DNA from: a virus
Virus record (IMG/VR): IMGVR_UViG_3300025117_000113
Coordinates: 1 to 45,542 of that record
Reading direction: 5' to 3' (one strand)
DNA: 45,542 nucleotides
The stretch's first letter is position 1; the number at the start of each line of letters is the position of its first letter. The notes under the pieces were generated by a model, which was not told where the DNA came from, did not search any database, and was given only the letters and a program-made list of their open reading frames with translations. This document shows, in pieces, positions 31,956 to 40,494 of the stretch. Both the position numbers and the translations under genes were made by a program.

Positions 31956-32642
31956 ATGAATAAATTAAGACTATTAGCAAACTTACCTTTATATGTTGAT
32001 AAGATACCAGTTTACTCCCCACTTCTAAGAGAAATTGCGGAAATTGGACTTGAGCAATATGGTATTCTTTTAGCTTATTGTGTAATTGAAAAAGAAGGAG
32101 TTATAGATTCAGTAAAATTAGAAGTAAAAAATAATTATGATGCTTTAATCTATGTCATTAATTCTACAGAAGGAATTATGGACATTATTTTATGTGGATT
32201 ATATTTTTTTACAAAAGTTAACTTCCAACCTAAAATTCTAAATAATGATTTAATATTTATCAAAGAAGATATTGTATTAAATCGAATTAATTATGATTCT
32301 TTTATAAATAATATTAGATTTTCTAATCGTTTAGAAGTTGGAAACATAGAAGAATTAGATGAATTTGACAAAAGAGTTCTAGAAGCTGAAAAAAAGATAA
32401 ATGAAGTATTAAACAAAGATACAGAACAACCAAATTTTGAAGATTTAATTTCATCAGTAGCTAATTTTGATGGTAATGGTTTAAACATAATAAATATTTG
32501 GGATTTGAATGTATATCAATTTTACGAACAACTTCAAAGAGGTCAAATGAAGGAGCAATATAGATGGAATCTTCAACAGCTATTAGTAGGAGTAAATCCT
32601 GATAATATAAAACTTGAGTCATATCTCAAAAACATAAAATAA
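31956..32642 (+). CDS. Tail assembly-associated protein, unknown
   Basis: A 228-residue product from ATG 31956; the ribosome site (TAGGTATGTGAT) is weak. The N-terminal 60 residues are hydrophobic and helical (REIAEIGLEQYGILLAYCVI) and the C-terminus is IWDLNVYQFYEQLQRG followed by a helical WNLQQLLVGV segment and KLESYLKN. I have seen the latter pattern in proteins near tail genes of Firmicutes phages but cannot name the role with certainty. It lies directly before the tail tube gene; tail assembly chaperones more often lie after it. Confidence 0.5.
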   Translation: MNKLRLLANLPLYVDKIPVYSPLLREIAEIGLEQYGILLAYCVIEKEGVIDSVKLEVKNNYDALIYVINSTEGIMDIILCGLYFFTKVNFQPKILNNDLIFIKEDIVLNRINYDSFINNIRFSNRLEVGNIEELDEFDKRVLEAEKKINEVLNKDTEQPNFEDLISSVANFDGNGLNIINIWDLNVYQFYEQLQRGQMKEQYRWNLQQLLVGVNPDNIKLESYLKNIK

Positions 32643-32663
32643 AAAAATAGGAGGTAATTAAAA

Positions 32664-33452
32664 ATGGCAATTGGGCAAAAGCAGGTTTGGGCGAAGGTGC
32701 TAGATTTCACCGTGCAAGATTATTCTACAAAAGCAGTTCTTTTCCAAGTTAAATACGCTACGGATTGTGCTATCGGAGAAAAATATGAAAAAACAGAAAT
32801 CAAAGGTGGTAGTGATAATCAAATTCAGTATACATCATATCATTCACCTACGGCTACTTTTACCGCACAACTTCCACTGATTGATGATAATGTAGTTTCC
32901 GTAAAAACTGGTGCTACATCAACTACAGGAGCACAAACCAATGCGTTCGAGAAAACTTATACAGTTGATGCAAGCGCAGGAACGGTAATCATAGATGTCA
33001 CTCCTCTTTCGTCAACTTTAAAGGTCTATAATGTTGACACGGATGATAATTTAGGAACAGAAATTGCTGCTGTGGCAAGTGCTCCTACATTAGAACAATA
33101 TACAATCGCGGCAGCCACTTTAACTTTTAATACAGGAAAAAAAGGATCAAAAGTTCTTGTAGTTTGTGATTATACAACCGGAGCTACTGCAACTGGCGTT
33201 AAATTCATTAGTGGAAAATTACCTGCACTAATAAGAATTACGGCAAAAACAAAAGTTGAAGATAAAGCAGGAAACAAAGCTATTAAGACTATTATTGTCG
33301 AAAAAGCTCGTCCAAATCCTGATTTTGAATTTTCAACTAAAGCCGGAACTCCTGCTGTACTTCCATTCGATTGTGAAGTATATGGTTGGACAAATACGGC
33401 TGGTGACTCTCAATTCTTTAATCTTGTAACAGATCCTACTCTGGAAGTTTAA
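32664..33452 (+). CDS. Major tail tube protein
   Basis: A 262-residue product from ATG 32664 behind AGGAGG. Beta-rich and Thr/Ala/Gly-rich, with strands matching a tail tube: GQKQVWAKVLDFTVQDY, AIGEKYEKTEIKGG, TATFTAQLPLID, GVKFISGKLPALIRITAKT, and a C-terminal strand ending VYGWTNTAGDSQFFNLV. GC content is locally higher, as in many highly expressed virion genes. It forms the hexameric tube through which DNA passes. No tape-measure gene follows, which is unusual. Confidence 0.72.
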   Translation: MAIGQKQVWAKVLDFTVQDYSTKAVLFQVKYATDCAIGEKYEKTEIKGGSDNQIQYTSYHSPTATFTAQLPLIDDNVVSVKTGATSTTGAQTNAFEKTYTVDASAGTVIIDVTPLSSTLKVYNVDTDDNLGTEIAAVASAPTLEQYTIAAATLTFNTGKKGSKVLVVCDYTTGATATGVKFISGKLPALIRITAKTKVEDKAGNKAIKTIIVEKARPNPDFEFSTKAGTPAVLPFDCEVYGWTNTAGDSQFFNLVTDPTLEV

Positions 33453-33471
33453 TAAGGTGGTGTAATAAACT

Positions 33472-33660
33472 ATGGAAAAATATTTAGTATATAATCATCC
33501 AGCAGTTGCTCCTATAGGTATTAAATTAGACAAGATATATCTGTTAGAAGAGTTAGAAAAAATCTTTTCTTTAGAAGAAATTAAATGTTTTTTTAAACCT
33601 GATAATTTTAAATGGGAAGAAAGTAAAACAGTAAAAACAATCGATATTGACAAGCAATAA
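33472..33660 (+). CDS. Small protein after tail tube, unknown
   Basis: A 62-residue product from ATG 33472, ribosome site AAGGTGGTG. It begins MEKYLVYNHPAVAPIGIKLD and has an acidic helix (LLEELEKIFSLEEI) followed by a Lys-rich tail. It overlaps nothing and is followed by a strong terminator at 33711, so it ends the virion operon that starts at 30284. Possibly a chaperone-like partner of the tail tube; no family is recognised. Confidence 0.6.
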   Translation: MEKYLVYNHPAVAPIGIKLDKIYLLEELEKIFSLEEIKCFFKPDNFKWEESKTVKTIDIDKQ

Positions 33661-33710
33661 TTAATTATATATGGTTCCTTGTAGATCAGGCCAGATTTAT
33701 AAGAGTAATT

Positions 33711-33746
33711 AAAAGAGACTGAAATTCTGATTTTCAGTCTCTTTTC
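33711..33746 (+). terminator. Strong rho-independent terminator
   Basis: AAAAGAGACTGAAA (33711-33724) pairs with TTTCAGTCTCTTTT (33732-33745), 14 bp, followed by CCC. Read on either strand it ends in a T-run, so it may work in both directions. Confidence 0.8.
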
Positions 33747-33782
33747 CCATTTATTCCTTTAATCAGAAGAGGAGAGATAAGA

Positions 33783-35075
33783 ATGCAATATATAAATAAG
33801 AATTGTTCCATATGCGGAGAGTTAATGATTGGTATACCATCTACAAGACAGCAATGTGATAATTGTAAAAAGAAAAGAAGAAAAGAAATTTGTCATAATC
33901 ATTATAATAGTAAACTCAAACCAAAACAACAAGACAGGCAAAAGGAGTACAAAGATTACTTTGAAGAACTTATATCCATAAATAGTGATCCGAAATATCT
34001 AACCACTAAAGGGTTCAATTCAATTTCTAAATTTAGTATATCTACATATTGTAATTCTTTTGATATTTCATGGTTAGATTGGTTAAAACAATTCAATAAA
34101 TATGATGAGTTGGTTAACTATATTTTAAAAGAATATAGTTATTTTTATGATGCTACTAATTCTCAAGATCTAAAGAATTTCAGTAAAAAACATGAATACA
34201 TTACGATTGATATTTTAACTTCTATTGGACTTGATTTTATTAGAGATAAATGTGGAATTATAAAATCAAGACGCGATAATGAATACTATAAAAATAATTT
34301 TATTGATATAGTTAATAAAATTGGGCATGTTCCTCTCTTTCATGAATTTGCAGAAATATCTCCTATTCCACCAGAGTCATATTCTTCAAGATTTAAATTA
34401 AAGGGAAAAGTTTATGACAATATCGTTAAAATGTATGTTGGTAAAGATGAGTTTACAGAATATAAAATATTACAACAGCAACATAAAACGAATGTAGGCA
34501 AAATAACTTCGACTATAAATAAAAATATAATATCATTAGCAGATTTAGAAGAAGAATTCAGAAAAGTATTTGATGAATGTTTTTTAAATAATGCAGTATA
34601 TCCATCTAGAAGATTATTTAATAAATTATCTAAGTTTGACGACAGAACATACCGTAAAAAATTAGGTTTATCATGGACAAAAGTATGTGAGAGTTACGAA
34701 TATAAGGTTGATAGATATACAAACAAATTTGAAAAATATGTTTTAGGCACAATTTCTAAAATATTAAATGTTGAATGTGATCCACAAAAATCATTTGAGT
34801 GGTTAATTGGAATAAATAATTATCCGTTGTTTTGCGATGGTGTATTTGAAGATTGTAAATTAGTAGTTGAGACGGATGGTAAACACCATAAAATTCCGAT
34901 GAAACAATTTGGTGGTTATGAGAGATTTGAAATACAAAAGCAAAATGACAAACTCAAAGATTATCTTGTTAAGGAACACGGGTACACAATGATTAGAATT
35001 GATATTGATTCAGATTGGTCAAATATTGATTATTTGAAATTACGATTATTAGAAAATGATATTAAAGTAGCATAA
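33783..35075 (+). CDS. Homing endonuclease: zinc finger plus Vsr/EDxHD-type nuclease
   Basis: A 430-residue product from ATG 33783, ribosome site GAGGAGAG. The N-terminus has a four-Cys finger (CSICGELM...QQCDNCKKKRR). The middle is helical (many Tyr and Lys), probably a DNA-binding region with repeated helices that begin in WLDWLKQF and YDDNIVK-like segments. The C-terminal nuclease has LFCDGVFEDCKLVVETDGKHHK, then EIQKQNDKLKDYL and TMIRIDID, so the Glu, Asp and His residues of an EDxHD site are present. It is the most diverged of the full-length nucleases here. Freestanding between tail and fibre genes. Confidence 0.75.
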   Translation: MQYINKNCSICGELMIGIPSTRQQCDNCKKKRRKEICHNHYNSKLKPKQQDRQKEYKDYFEELISINSDPKYLTTKGFNSISKFSISTYCNSFDISWLDWLKQFNKYDELVNYILKEYSYFYDATNSQDLKNFSKKHEYITIDILTSIGLDFIRDKCGIIKSRRDNEYYKNNFIDIVNKIGHVPLFHEFAEISPIPPESYSSRFKLKGKVYDNIVKMYVGKDEFTEYKILQQQHKTNVGKITSTINKNIISLADLEEEFRKVFDECFLNNAVYPSRRLFNKLSKFDDRTYRKKLGLSWTKVCESYEYKVDRYTNKFEKYVLGTISKILNVECDPQKSFEWLIGINNYPLFCDGVFEDCKLVVETDGKHHKIPMKQFGGYERFEIQKQNDKLKDYLVKEHGYTMIRIDIDSDWSNIDYLKLRLLENDIKVA

Positions 35076-35078
35076 AAC

Positions 35079-35107
35079 AATTATAGGAAATTGCAAATCC
35101 TATAATT
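35079..35107 (+). terminator. Hairpin after HEG (possible terminator)
   Basis: AATTATAGGA (35079-35088) pairs perfectly with TCCTATAATT (35098-35107), loop AATTGCAAA, no U-run. Confidence 0.5.
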
Positions 35108-35159
35108 ATCACTATTTCCAATCTCAACCAAAAAATCCCAACATCTATCTAAAACATCA

Positions 35160-35214
35160 AAATAAGGAGAGAAGCAGAAGGAATAAAAACTTCTCTTTTC
35201 TCCTTATTTTTTAC
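35160..35214 (+). terminator. Bidirectional terminator
   Basis: AAATAAGGAGA (35160-35170) pairs with TCTCCTTATTT (35199-35209), with GAAG/CTTC inside, followed by TTTT. The rest of the 35076-35341 spacer is pyrimidine-rich and shows no gene. Confidence 0.7.
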
Positions 35215-35341
35215 TATTTTCCATCCAAATAAATCACTGATTTTAACCTAAATACCAATATTTATGTCTTCTAAAGTCCTTGATATACAAGGGTTTTACA
35301 AATCATAAAAAACAATATCAATAAAGAAAGGAATGATAACT

Positions 35342-35653
35342 ATGCCAATAGGTAATCTCGCACACTCAGGATTTATCAGCTCAATCCATAAAAGTAATTT
35401 AGTAGAATTTTATACAACAACAGCAAATAATCAAATAATTACTTTTACAGACACAAATGGAAATTCAAATCATCTCAACTCATTAACAATTGAAGCAGAC
35501 GCAACAGATTTATTTATTCAGATTTTACCATCAGAATATTGTGTATGCATAGCTGCTGGAAACTCTACCACTATCGACTATTGTAATATTCAACAAATAA
35601 AAGTATTAGGAAACTTGGGCCAAAATTTAAAATGGTATGGATTATATTTCTAA
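35342..35653 (+). CDS. Small virion-associated protein before the fibre
   Basis: ATG 35342 (MPIGNLAHSGFIS) preferred to ATG 35333 because GAAAGGAA is then well spaced. The 103-residue product is beta-like with Thr/Asn/Ser (YTTTANNQIITFTDTNGNS, LFIQILPSEYCVCIAAGN). It lies 25 nt before the fibre gene and probably belongs to the same virion appendage. No family is recognised. Confidence 0.6.
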   Translation: MPIGNLAHSGFISSIHKSNLVEFYTTTANNQIITFTDTNGNSNHLNSLTIEADATDLFIQILPSEYCVCIAAGNSTTIDYCNIQQIKVLGNLGQNLKWYGLYF

Positions 35654-35678
35654 AAGAAAGTAGAGGTGAATTAACAAT

Positions 35679-38351
35679 ATGCCTATAAGTAGTAGTAGTA
35701 ATAAGGGAAGTATGATTTCCAACAATCCTTCTGGGACTACATATATAAAAGGTGATGCTAATACAGATGGTAGCATTAGGATTATTGAGGAAAATGGTAT
35801 TCCAGTAATTGAAAAACGTGAAAATGGTGTATGGAATGATTCTGATTTTCGTATAAGTGGTGATTCTCTTTATATTGGTCGTGATTTACGTATTTCTGCT
35901 GCAGGTCATATTTTAATGGTAAGGTCTGTATCAGATGATTCTAAAACATTGGTAATTCATTCGCATTTTAATGATTCGGGCAGTATAGAACCAGAAGTGC
36001 CATTATTGGCAACAAAAGAAATTAGAACCATTACTCAATCAGATAATATTGATATTTTTACTGGAACTTCATTTGGTTATACTGTAACACCTACTGAAAA
36101 CCAATTAATTTCCAAAGTATATTATCAAACTGGTTCAATACCTGCTACAGATAATATAATTATTCGTTTTTATGTTGGAGTTGACAATACAGGTGTTTTA
36201 TATTTTCAAAAAACAATTCCATCTACTGAGTGGATTGCTGACAGCGAAATTCAAATTGATGTTCCAGGATTGCTTGGTTATGTACCAAGTAAAACGGTTT
36301 ACGGAGAATTAACAAGTTCTTCTTCTTTTTCTATTAAAACAAATGAGTCAGGGACACAACCTTGGAGAGCTGTTGATAGGTGGGCTTTTACAAGAGAGCG
36401 TATTGCCTATTCTTCTCCTTGGAGTGAAAAAACATGGAATAAAGATGATTGGTGTATTGATGATGGGAAGATTTATGTTTGTAATACTGATGGTTCTCAG
36501 AGTGGTTCATTTGAAGCAAATATTTTAAAATGGGATCTACTATCTGATCTTGTAGCAAAAGTTATTGATTATAAGGGTGGTATTACGGTTGCTGATTTTA
36601 ATGCTTTAACTTCTGGGAATAAAGGAGAACAGTATAAATTTACTGATGCTGGTACGCTAATAGGAACAGAGGTTGTAAATGCTAATGATATAATAATTAT
36701 ACGTAATACATTTACTGGTCGATTGATAGCAGGAACAGATTACGATTTTTTTGCTGAACCATCTGATACTGTATTGCAAAGTGGTAGATCGGGAGGACAA
36801 AGCGTTTCTGGGGGAACTAATGCAAGTGAGAATCTTACATTAAAATCAACTGAAAACGCAACAAAAGGCAAAATAATTATAGACGATAATATAGAGCCAA
36901 GTAATACAAATTCAAAATCACTAGGTTCTCTATTAAAAGTATTTCTTAATTTATTCACCAGAAAAGTAGAATCAGATGACACTTTAGATTTGTCAGCAGG
37001 AGGAACGGATAAAAACATTACATTGACCGCCACTGGTATTGGTACAATTATTCCTGCTTCTGATATAGTTCCTAGTACAAATAACACTCGTTCAATTGGT
37101 TCAATAACTAAAGTATTTAAAGAAGTATTCGTTCGAAAAGTAACTTCGGATGATGCTCTAATGATTATGGGTGCAGCTAATAAGACCGTTGATCTTATGT
37201 CTAGTGGCGCAGGGGCAGTAAATGTTAGTAGTGAAGGATCTGGAGCAGTAAACATAGGAGCAGATGCTCGTTCCAAGATTGTAACAGTTGGTAATCTGAC
37301 AGGAACGACAACAGTTAATATAAAAAGCGGTACAGGTGGAATTAATTTAAATACAACAACTACCGGAGCAGTAACTATTGATTCTGGAACAACTGGTGCG
37401 GTTAATATTGGTAATAATACCAATGAAAAAACAGTAACTATTGGTAATACTACAGGAGCTACCACTGTCAATATAAATGCTGGCACAGGCAATGTAAATA
37501 TTGAAGGAAATGTTGACTTAAATAATAAAACATTACGCTTAAAGACTCCTAATCTTACAGATATTGGAGAAGACAATGGCATTAGTTTTTATGAAGGTAA
37601 TGATAACTATAAAATTGGTTATGATTCAGTTGGTGGAACAAAAGGATATTTGAGGCACAATGTTGATCTTGTAGATGTTGGACATGGACATGTATTTTCT
37701 GCTGGAGATTTAGAATCTGGTGAAACTGATTTGATGTTAATTAGAGCAGATGGAAATGTTTCAATTGGTGGAGAACCTAATACAAGTGCAATTTTAGATT
37801 TAGTTTCAACAAGTAAAGGTTTTAGAGTACCGCGAATGTCGCAAGCACAAAGACTAGCAATTGTTTCACCACCTGAAGGATTAGAAGTATATCAGACCGA
37901 TGAATCTAAAGGCAAGTATATTTACAATGGCACAAGATGGGATAAGATGAGCAACTTTGCATACCTAAAAGCTAGTAATACGGTGGCTGTGAATCCATCT
38001 GCCAATACATTGCTTAATTTTAGTTCGGGTGTTGTATTAAACGGAGTCAAAACAAATATGGGTGGTGGAAGATACGAATTATATCCGGGAGTTTATGAGT
38101 TAATGGGCGTACAACTCTTAAATGAAAATGATGCTGGAATAAGCTATCAATTTTACAATTATACAACATCTAGTTACATTGGAGAAAAAGGCAATGCAGC
38201 CGATGTGGTAGGTTCAGCAGGTACTGGAAGCCCTGCATTTGCCATATTGGAATGTACAGTGGATACACAAATTGGATTGCGATGTTCGAATGATAGTGCA
38301 ACAGTTACAGCAACAGAAGGTAACTGGATTAAAATCAAGCAGATATCTTAA
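35679..38351 (+). CDS. Tail/appendage fibre with beta-helical repeats and C1q-like tip
   Basis: An 890-residue product from ATG 35679 behind AGAGGTGAA. Residues about 380-660 consist of short repeats such as TGAVNIGNNTNEKTVTIGNT and GATTVNINAGTGNVNI, typical of triple-beta-helical fibre stalks. The C-terminal 130 residues (FAYLKASNTVAV, RYELYPGVYELMGVQLL, and a final WIKIKQIS) resemble a C1q/TNF-like trimeric head, a receptor-binding tip. The N-terminal 330 residues contain strands and a carbohydrate-binding-like ETWNKDDWCIDDGKIYVC segment. It would bind the host surface. The minus-strand frame covering the repeats is an artefact. Confidence 0.75.
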   Translation: MPISSSSNKGSMISNNPSGTTYIKGDANTDGSIRIIEENGIPVIEKRENGVWNDSDFRISGDSLYIGRDLRISAAGHILMVRSVSDDSKTLVIHSHFNDSGSIEPEVPLLATKEIRTITQSDNIDIFTGTSFGYTVTPTENQLISKVYYQTGSIPATDNIIIRFYVGVDNTGVLYFQKTIPSTEWIADSEIQIDVPGLLGYVPSKTVYGELTSSSSFSIKTNESGTQPWRAVDRWAFTRERIAYSSPWSEKTWNKDDWCIDDGKIYVCNTDGSQSGSFEANILKWDLLSDLVAKVIDYKGGITVADFNALTSGNKGEQYKFTDAGTLIGTEVVNANDIIIIRNTFTGRLIAGTDYDFFAEPSDTVLQSGRSGGQSVSGGTNASENLTLKSTENATKGKIIIDDNIEPSNTNSKSLGSLLKVFLNLFTRKVESDDTLDLSAGGTDKNITLTATGIGTIIPASDIVPSTNNTRSIGSITKVFKEVFVRKVTSDDALMIMGAANKTVDLMSSGAGAVNVSSEGSGAVNIGADARSKIVTVGNLTGTTTVNIKSGTGGINLNTTTTGAVTIDSGTTGAVNIGNNTNEKTVTIGNTTGATTVNINAGTGNVNIEGNVDLNNKTLRLKTPNLTDIGEDNGISFYEGNDNYKIGYDSVGGTKGYLRHNVDLVDVGHGHVFSAGDLESGETDLMLIRADGNVSIGGEPNTSAILDLVSTSKGFRVPRMSQAQRLAIVSPPEGLEVYQTDESKGKYIYNGTRWDKMSNFAYLKASNTVAVNPSANTLLNFSSGVVLNGVKTNMGGGRYELYPGVYELMGVQLLNENDAGISYQFYNYTTSSYIGEKGNAADVVGSAGTGSPAFAILECTVDTQIGLRCSNDSATVTATEGNWIKIKQIS

Positions 38352-38424
38352 TAATGAATAAACAATAAATAATTTACTTAATATGGTTCTTATTTGAGGT
38401 TCGAAATTTAAATAAGGTAAAACG

Positions 38425-38454
38425 AAGAGACTGTGCTGTAACACGGTCTCTTTA
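38425..38454 (+). terminator. Terminator after the fibre gene
   Basis: AAGAGAC-GTG (38425-38435) pairs with CAC-GTCTCTT (38442-38452), one mismatched base, loop CTGTAA, then T. Confidence 0.7.
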
Positions 38455-38495
38455 TCCATTATAAAACTTTTTTACAGAAAGGTGGAAATGATAAA

Positions 38496-39977
38496 ATGAA
38501 TAATAATAAACAAATATTCTTAGAAAATTTACCAAGACATAGAGGTAAAAATATTGATTGGGAAAAAAGTGTTGGAAATACTGTTAATTTTTTTTATGAT
38601 GATATTGAAGGTGAAATAGAAATTGTTAGTTATGATACTAAAAGCGGATATTTAAAAATTCAATACTTAAATCATGATATATTTAGAATCAAGTATGGCA
38701 ATTTTACTAATTGTAAATTAGGTAAATTATTAGGAAAAAAGACAAGCGAATTTAAAGTTAAAATTGGAACAAGGTTTGTTGGCAACAAGAGAGATTTGGT
38801 TATTATGGATAGAGAATATAGAAAAGATAGTAATGGTTTTAATAGAAAATATTATAAATATAAATGTAATGTTTGTGGGTTTTGTGATGATGGAAGTTGG
38901 ATGCTAGAGAGTGATTTATTAAATAAGGGTGGTTGTGCTTGTTGCCGTGGTGCAATAATAGTATTGGGAATAAATTCAATATTCGATACAACTCCTTGGC
39001 TAGTGAAATATTTTAAAAATCCTGAAGATGCTAAATTATATACTAAATCAAGTAGTGCTTTAATTAATCCAATTTGCCCAGACTGTGGACAAATAAAAAA
39101 TAAATCAATGTCTATCAATTCAATATATAATACTAGATCAATAGGATGTCAGTGTTCAGATGGGATAAGTTATCCAAATAAATTTGCATATTCATTATTG
39201 AATCAATTAAATGAAACTTATAAATTTGATTATTTAGAACATGAGTATAGCCCAGAATGGATTAAACCAAAGAGATATGATAATTATTTTGAATATAATA
39301 ATAAAAAATACATATTAGAGATGGATGGAAGTTTAGGGCATGGGAATGAAATACATAGTAAATCAAATATGACTATTGAAGAATCTATCGCCATTGATAA
39401 TTACAAAGACGATATGGCTAAAAAATATAATATAATAGTTATTAGAATTGATTGTCAAAAATCAGATATGGAATATATAAAAAACAATATATTAGATTCA
39501 AAATTAAACGGTATATTTGATTTATCAATAATACAATGGAATAAAATTGAAGAATATGCTTTATCTAATATTGTATTAGAAACGTGTAAATTAAAAAGCG
39601 AAAATCAAGATTTCAGCACAACAGATATTGGAAATATTATGGGCATTCATAAGTGTACTGTAATAAGATATCTCAAAAAGGGGACTAAAATTTGGGATTG
39701 GGTAAAATATAACCCTGAAGACGAGACAAGTAAATTTTGTAGTAAAGCAGGTAAAATGGGTGGAAAACAAATTGAAGTATTTAAAGATGATTCAAATTTA
39801 GGAATTTTTACATCTATTATGGAGTTAGAGAAACAATCTGAAAGTTTATTTGGTGTAAAATTATTACATAGTAAAATATCAGCCGTATGTTTAGGTAAAC
39901 GTAAACACCATAAAGGATTTACATTTAAATATGTAAACAATAATAACGAAGCGCTTTTACAAGTCGCTTCATTTTAA
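38496..39977 (+). CDS. Homing endonuclease: zinc modules, EDxHD-like nuclease, NUMOD-like tail
   Basis: A 493-residue product from ATG 38496 behind AAAGGTGG. Two N-terminal Cys-pair modules (CNVCGFCDDGSW...GCACC; CPDCGQIK...GCQCSDG) come first. The nuclease is around 215-320 (LEHEYSPEWIKPKRYDNYF, YILEMDGSLGHG, DDMAKKYNIIVIRID). A helix-turn-helix follows (TTDIGNIMGIHKCTVIRYL), then a NUMOD1-like DNA-binding tail (IEVFKDDSNLGIFTSIMELE ... GKRKHHKGFTFKYV). The order differs from the other HEGs, with DNA-binding parts on both sides of the nuclease. It sits between the fibre gene and a remnant of a second fibre tip. Confidence 0.78.
   Translation: MNNNKQIFLENLPRHRGKNIDWEKSVGNTVNFFYDDIEGEIEIVSYDTKSGYLKIQYLNHDIFRIKYGNFTNCKLGKLLGKKTSEFKVKIGTRFVGNKRDLVIMDREYRKDSNGFNRKYYKYKCNVCGFCDDGSWMLESDLLNKGGCACCRGAIIVLGINSIFDTTPWLVKYFKNPEDAKLYTKSSSALINPICPDCGQIKNKSMSINSIYNTRSIGCQCSDGISYPNKFAYSLLNQLNETYKFDYLEHEYSPEWIKPKRYDNYFEYNNKKYILEMDGSLGHGNEIHSKSNMTIEESIAIDNYKDDMAKKYNIIVIRIDCQKSDMEYIKNNILDSKLNGIFDLSIIQWNKIEEYALSNIVLETCKLKSENQDFSTTDIGNIMGIHKCTVIRYLKKGTKIWDWVKYNPEDETSKFCSKAGKMGGKQIEVFKDDSNLGIFTSIMELEKQSESLFGVKLLHSKISAVCLGKRKHHKGFTFKYVNNNNEALLQVASF
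39948..39975 (+). terminator. Weak hairpin at HEG 3' end
   Basis: GAAGCG (39948-39953) pairs with CGCTTC (39965-39970), overlapping the stop region, followed by ATTTT. Confidence 0.4.
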
Positions 39978-39985
39978 TTGGTTGA

Positions 39986-40108
39986 AAATCAAGAAGGTAT
40001 TTTACGCCAACAGCCGACATTACTTTAAATTTTAAATGTGTATCTCATACTGGTTCACCAGAATTACAATTTGAGTCATTTAGGATTGAAGTGAAACAAT
40101 TGAAATAA
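39986..40108 (+). pseudogene. Remnant of a second C1q-like fibre tip
   Basis: The frame 40001-40108 encodes FTPTADITLNFKCVSHTG and SPELQFESFRIEVKQLK and then stops. It has no start codon, and a stop lies at 39983. The pattern matches the end of the intact fibre at 35679 (TVDTQIGLRCSNDSA...GNWIKIKQIS): T-x-D-x-x-I/L-x-L/F-K/R-C, then a strand and a K-Q-L/I end. So the fragment is the last 35 residues of a fibre-tip domain whose upstream part was lost, probably when the HEG invaded. The spacer 39978-40494 also holds the small frame at 40208 and a terminator. Confidence 0.6.
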
Positions 40109-40207
40109 CTCAATAAAACATTCGTTTGAATTTGTGAGTATAGTATTCAAATCAAATTTCACAAAACTTAATAAACGGCAAAAATAATTATAAAGTAGGT
40201 GGTGTTA

Positions 40208-40394
40208 GTGGCAAGCAAGAAAAACAAAAACAACCCTGACAATAAATCAAAAGAATCAAATAAAACAAAATAAATTAATATCAAGTGAGTATTGTGAGAA
40301 GAATTGTTTAAATGTCAATGAGTGTCAGAAATATAAAGATTATTTGGTTAGGATGGTTGGTAGAGCTTGTCATGGGATACGTTGCTCAAGGTAA
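40208..40394 (+). pseudogene. Small Lys-rich/Cys-rich gene, apparently frameshifted
   Basis: GTG 40208 (ribosome site TAGGTGG) encodes a 21-residue Lys/Asn-rich peptide (ASKKNKNNPDNKSKESNKTK) ending at TAA 40271. In the +1 frame, translation continues without a start codon through a Cys-rich segment (SSEYCEKNCLNVNEC, then RACHGIRCSR) to the stop at 40392-40394. Together these would be a protein of about 60 residues with a basic tail and five Cys. Either a frameshift has broken the gene, or programmed frameshifting occurs in the A-rich end, or a non-standard start is used. Confidence 0.4.
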
Positions 40395-40415
40395 ATAATT
40401 TGTGATTGATTGAAG

Positions 40416-40445
40416 GAGCATATCTTTATTGATTATGCTCTTTTT
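40416..40445 (+). terminator. Rho-independent terminator
   Basis: GAGCATA (40416-40422) pairs with TATGCTC (40434-40440), followed by TTTTT. Confidence 0.8.
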
Positions 40446-40494
40446 ATGTGTCTCAAAGTTGTGATACAAATTTATGTTGAAAGGAAGTGATAAA

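Noticed and set aside
36740-37582. 280-codon open frame on the minus strand
   Set aside because: It mirrors the low-complexity beta-helical repeats of the fibre gene, lacks a ribosome site and has a repetitive Val/Pro/Leu composition.
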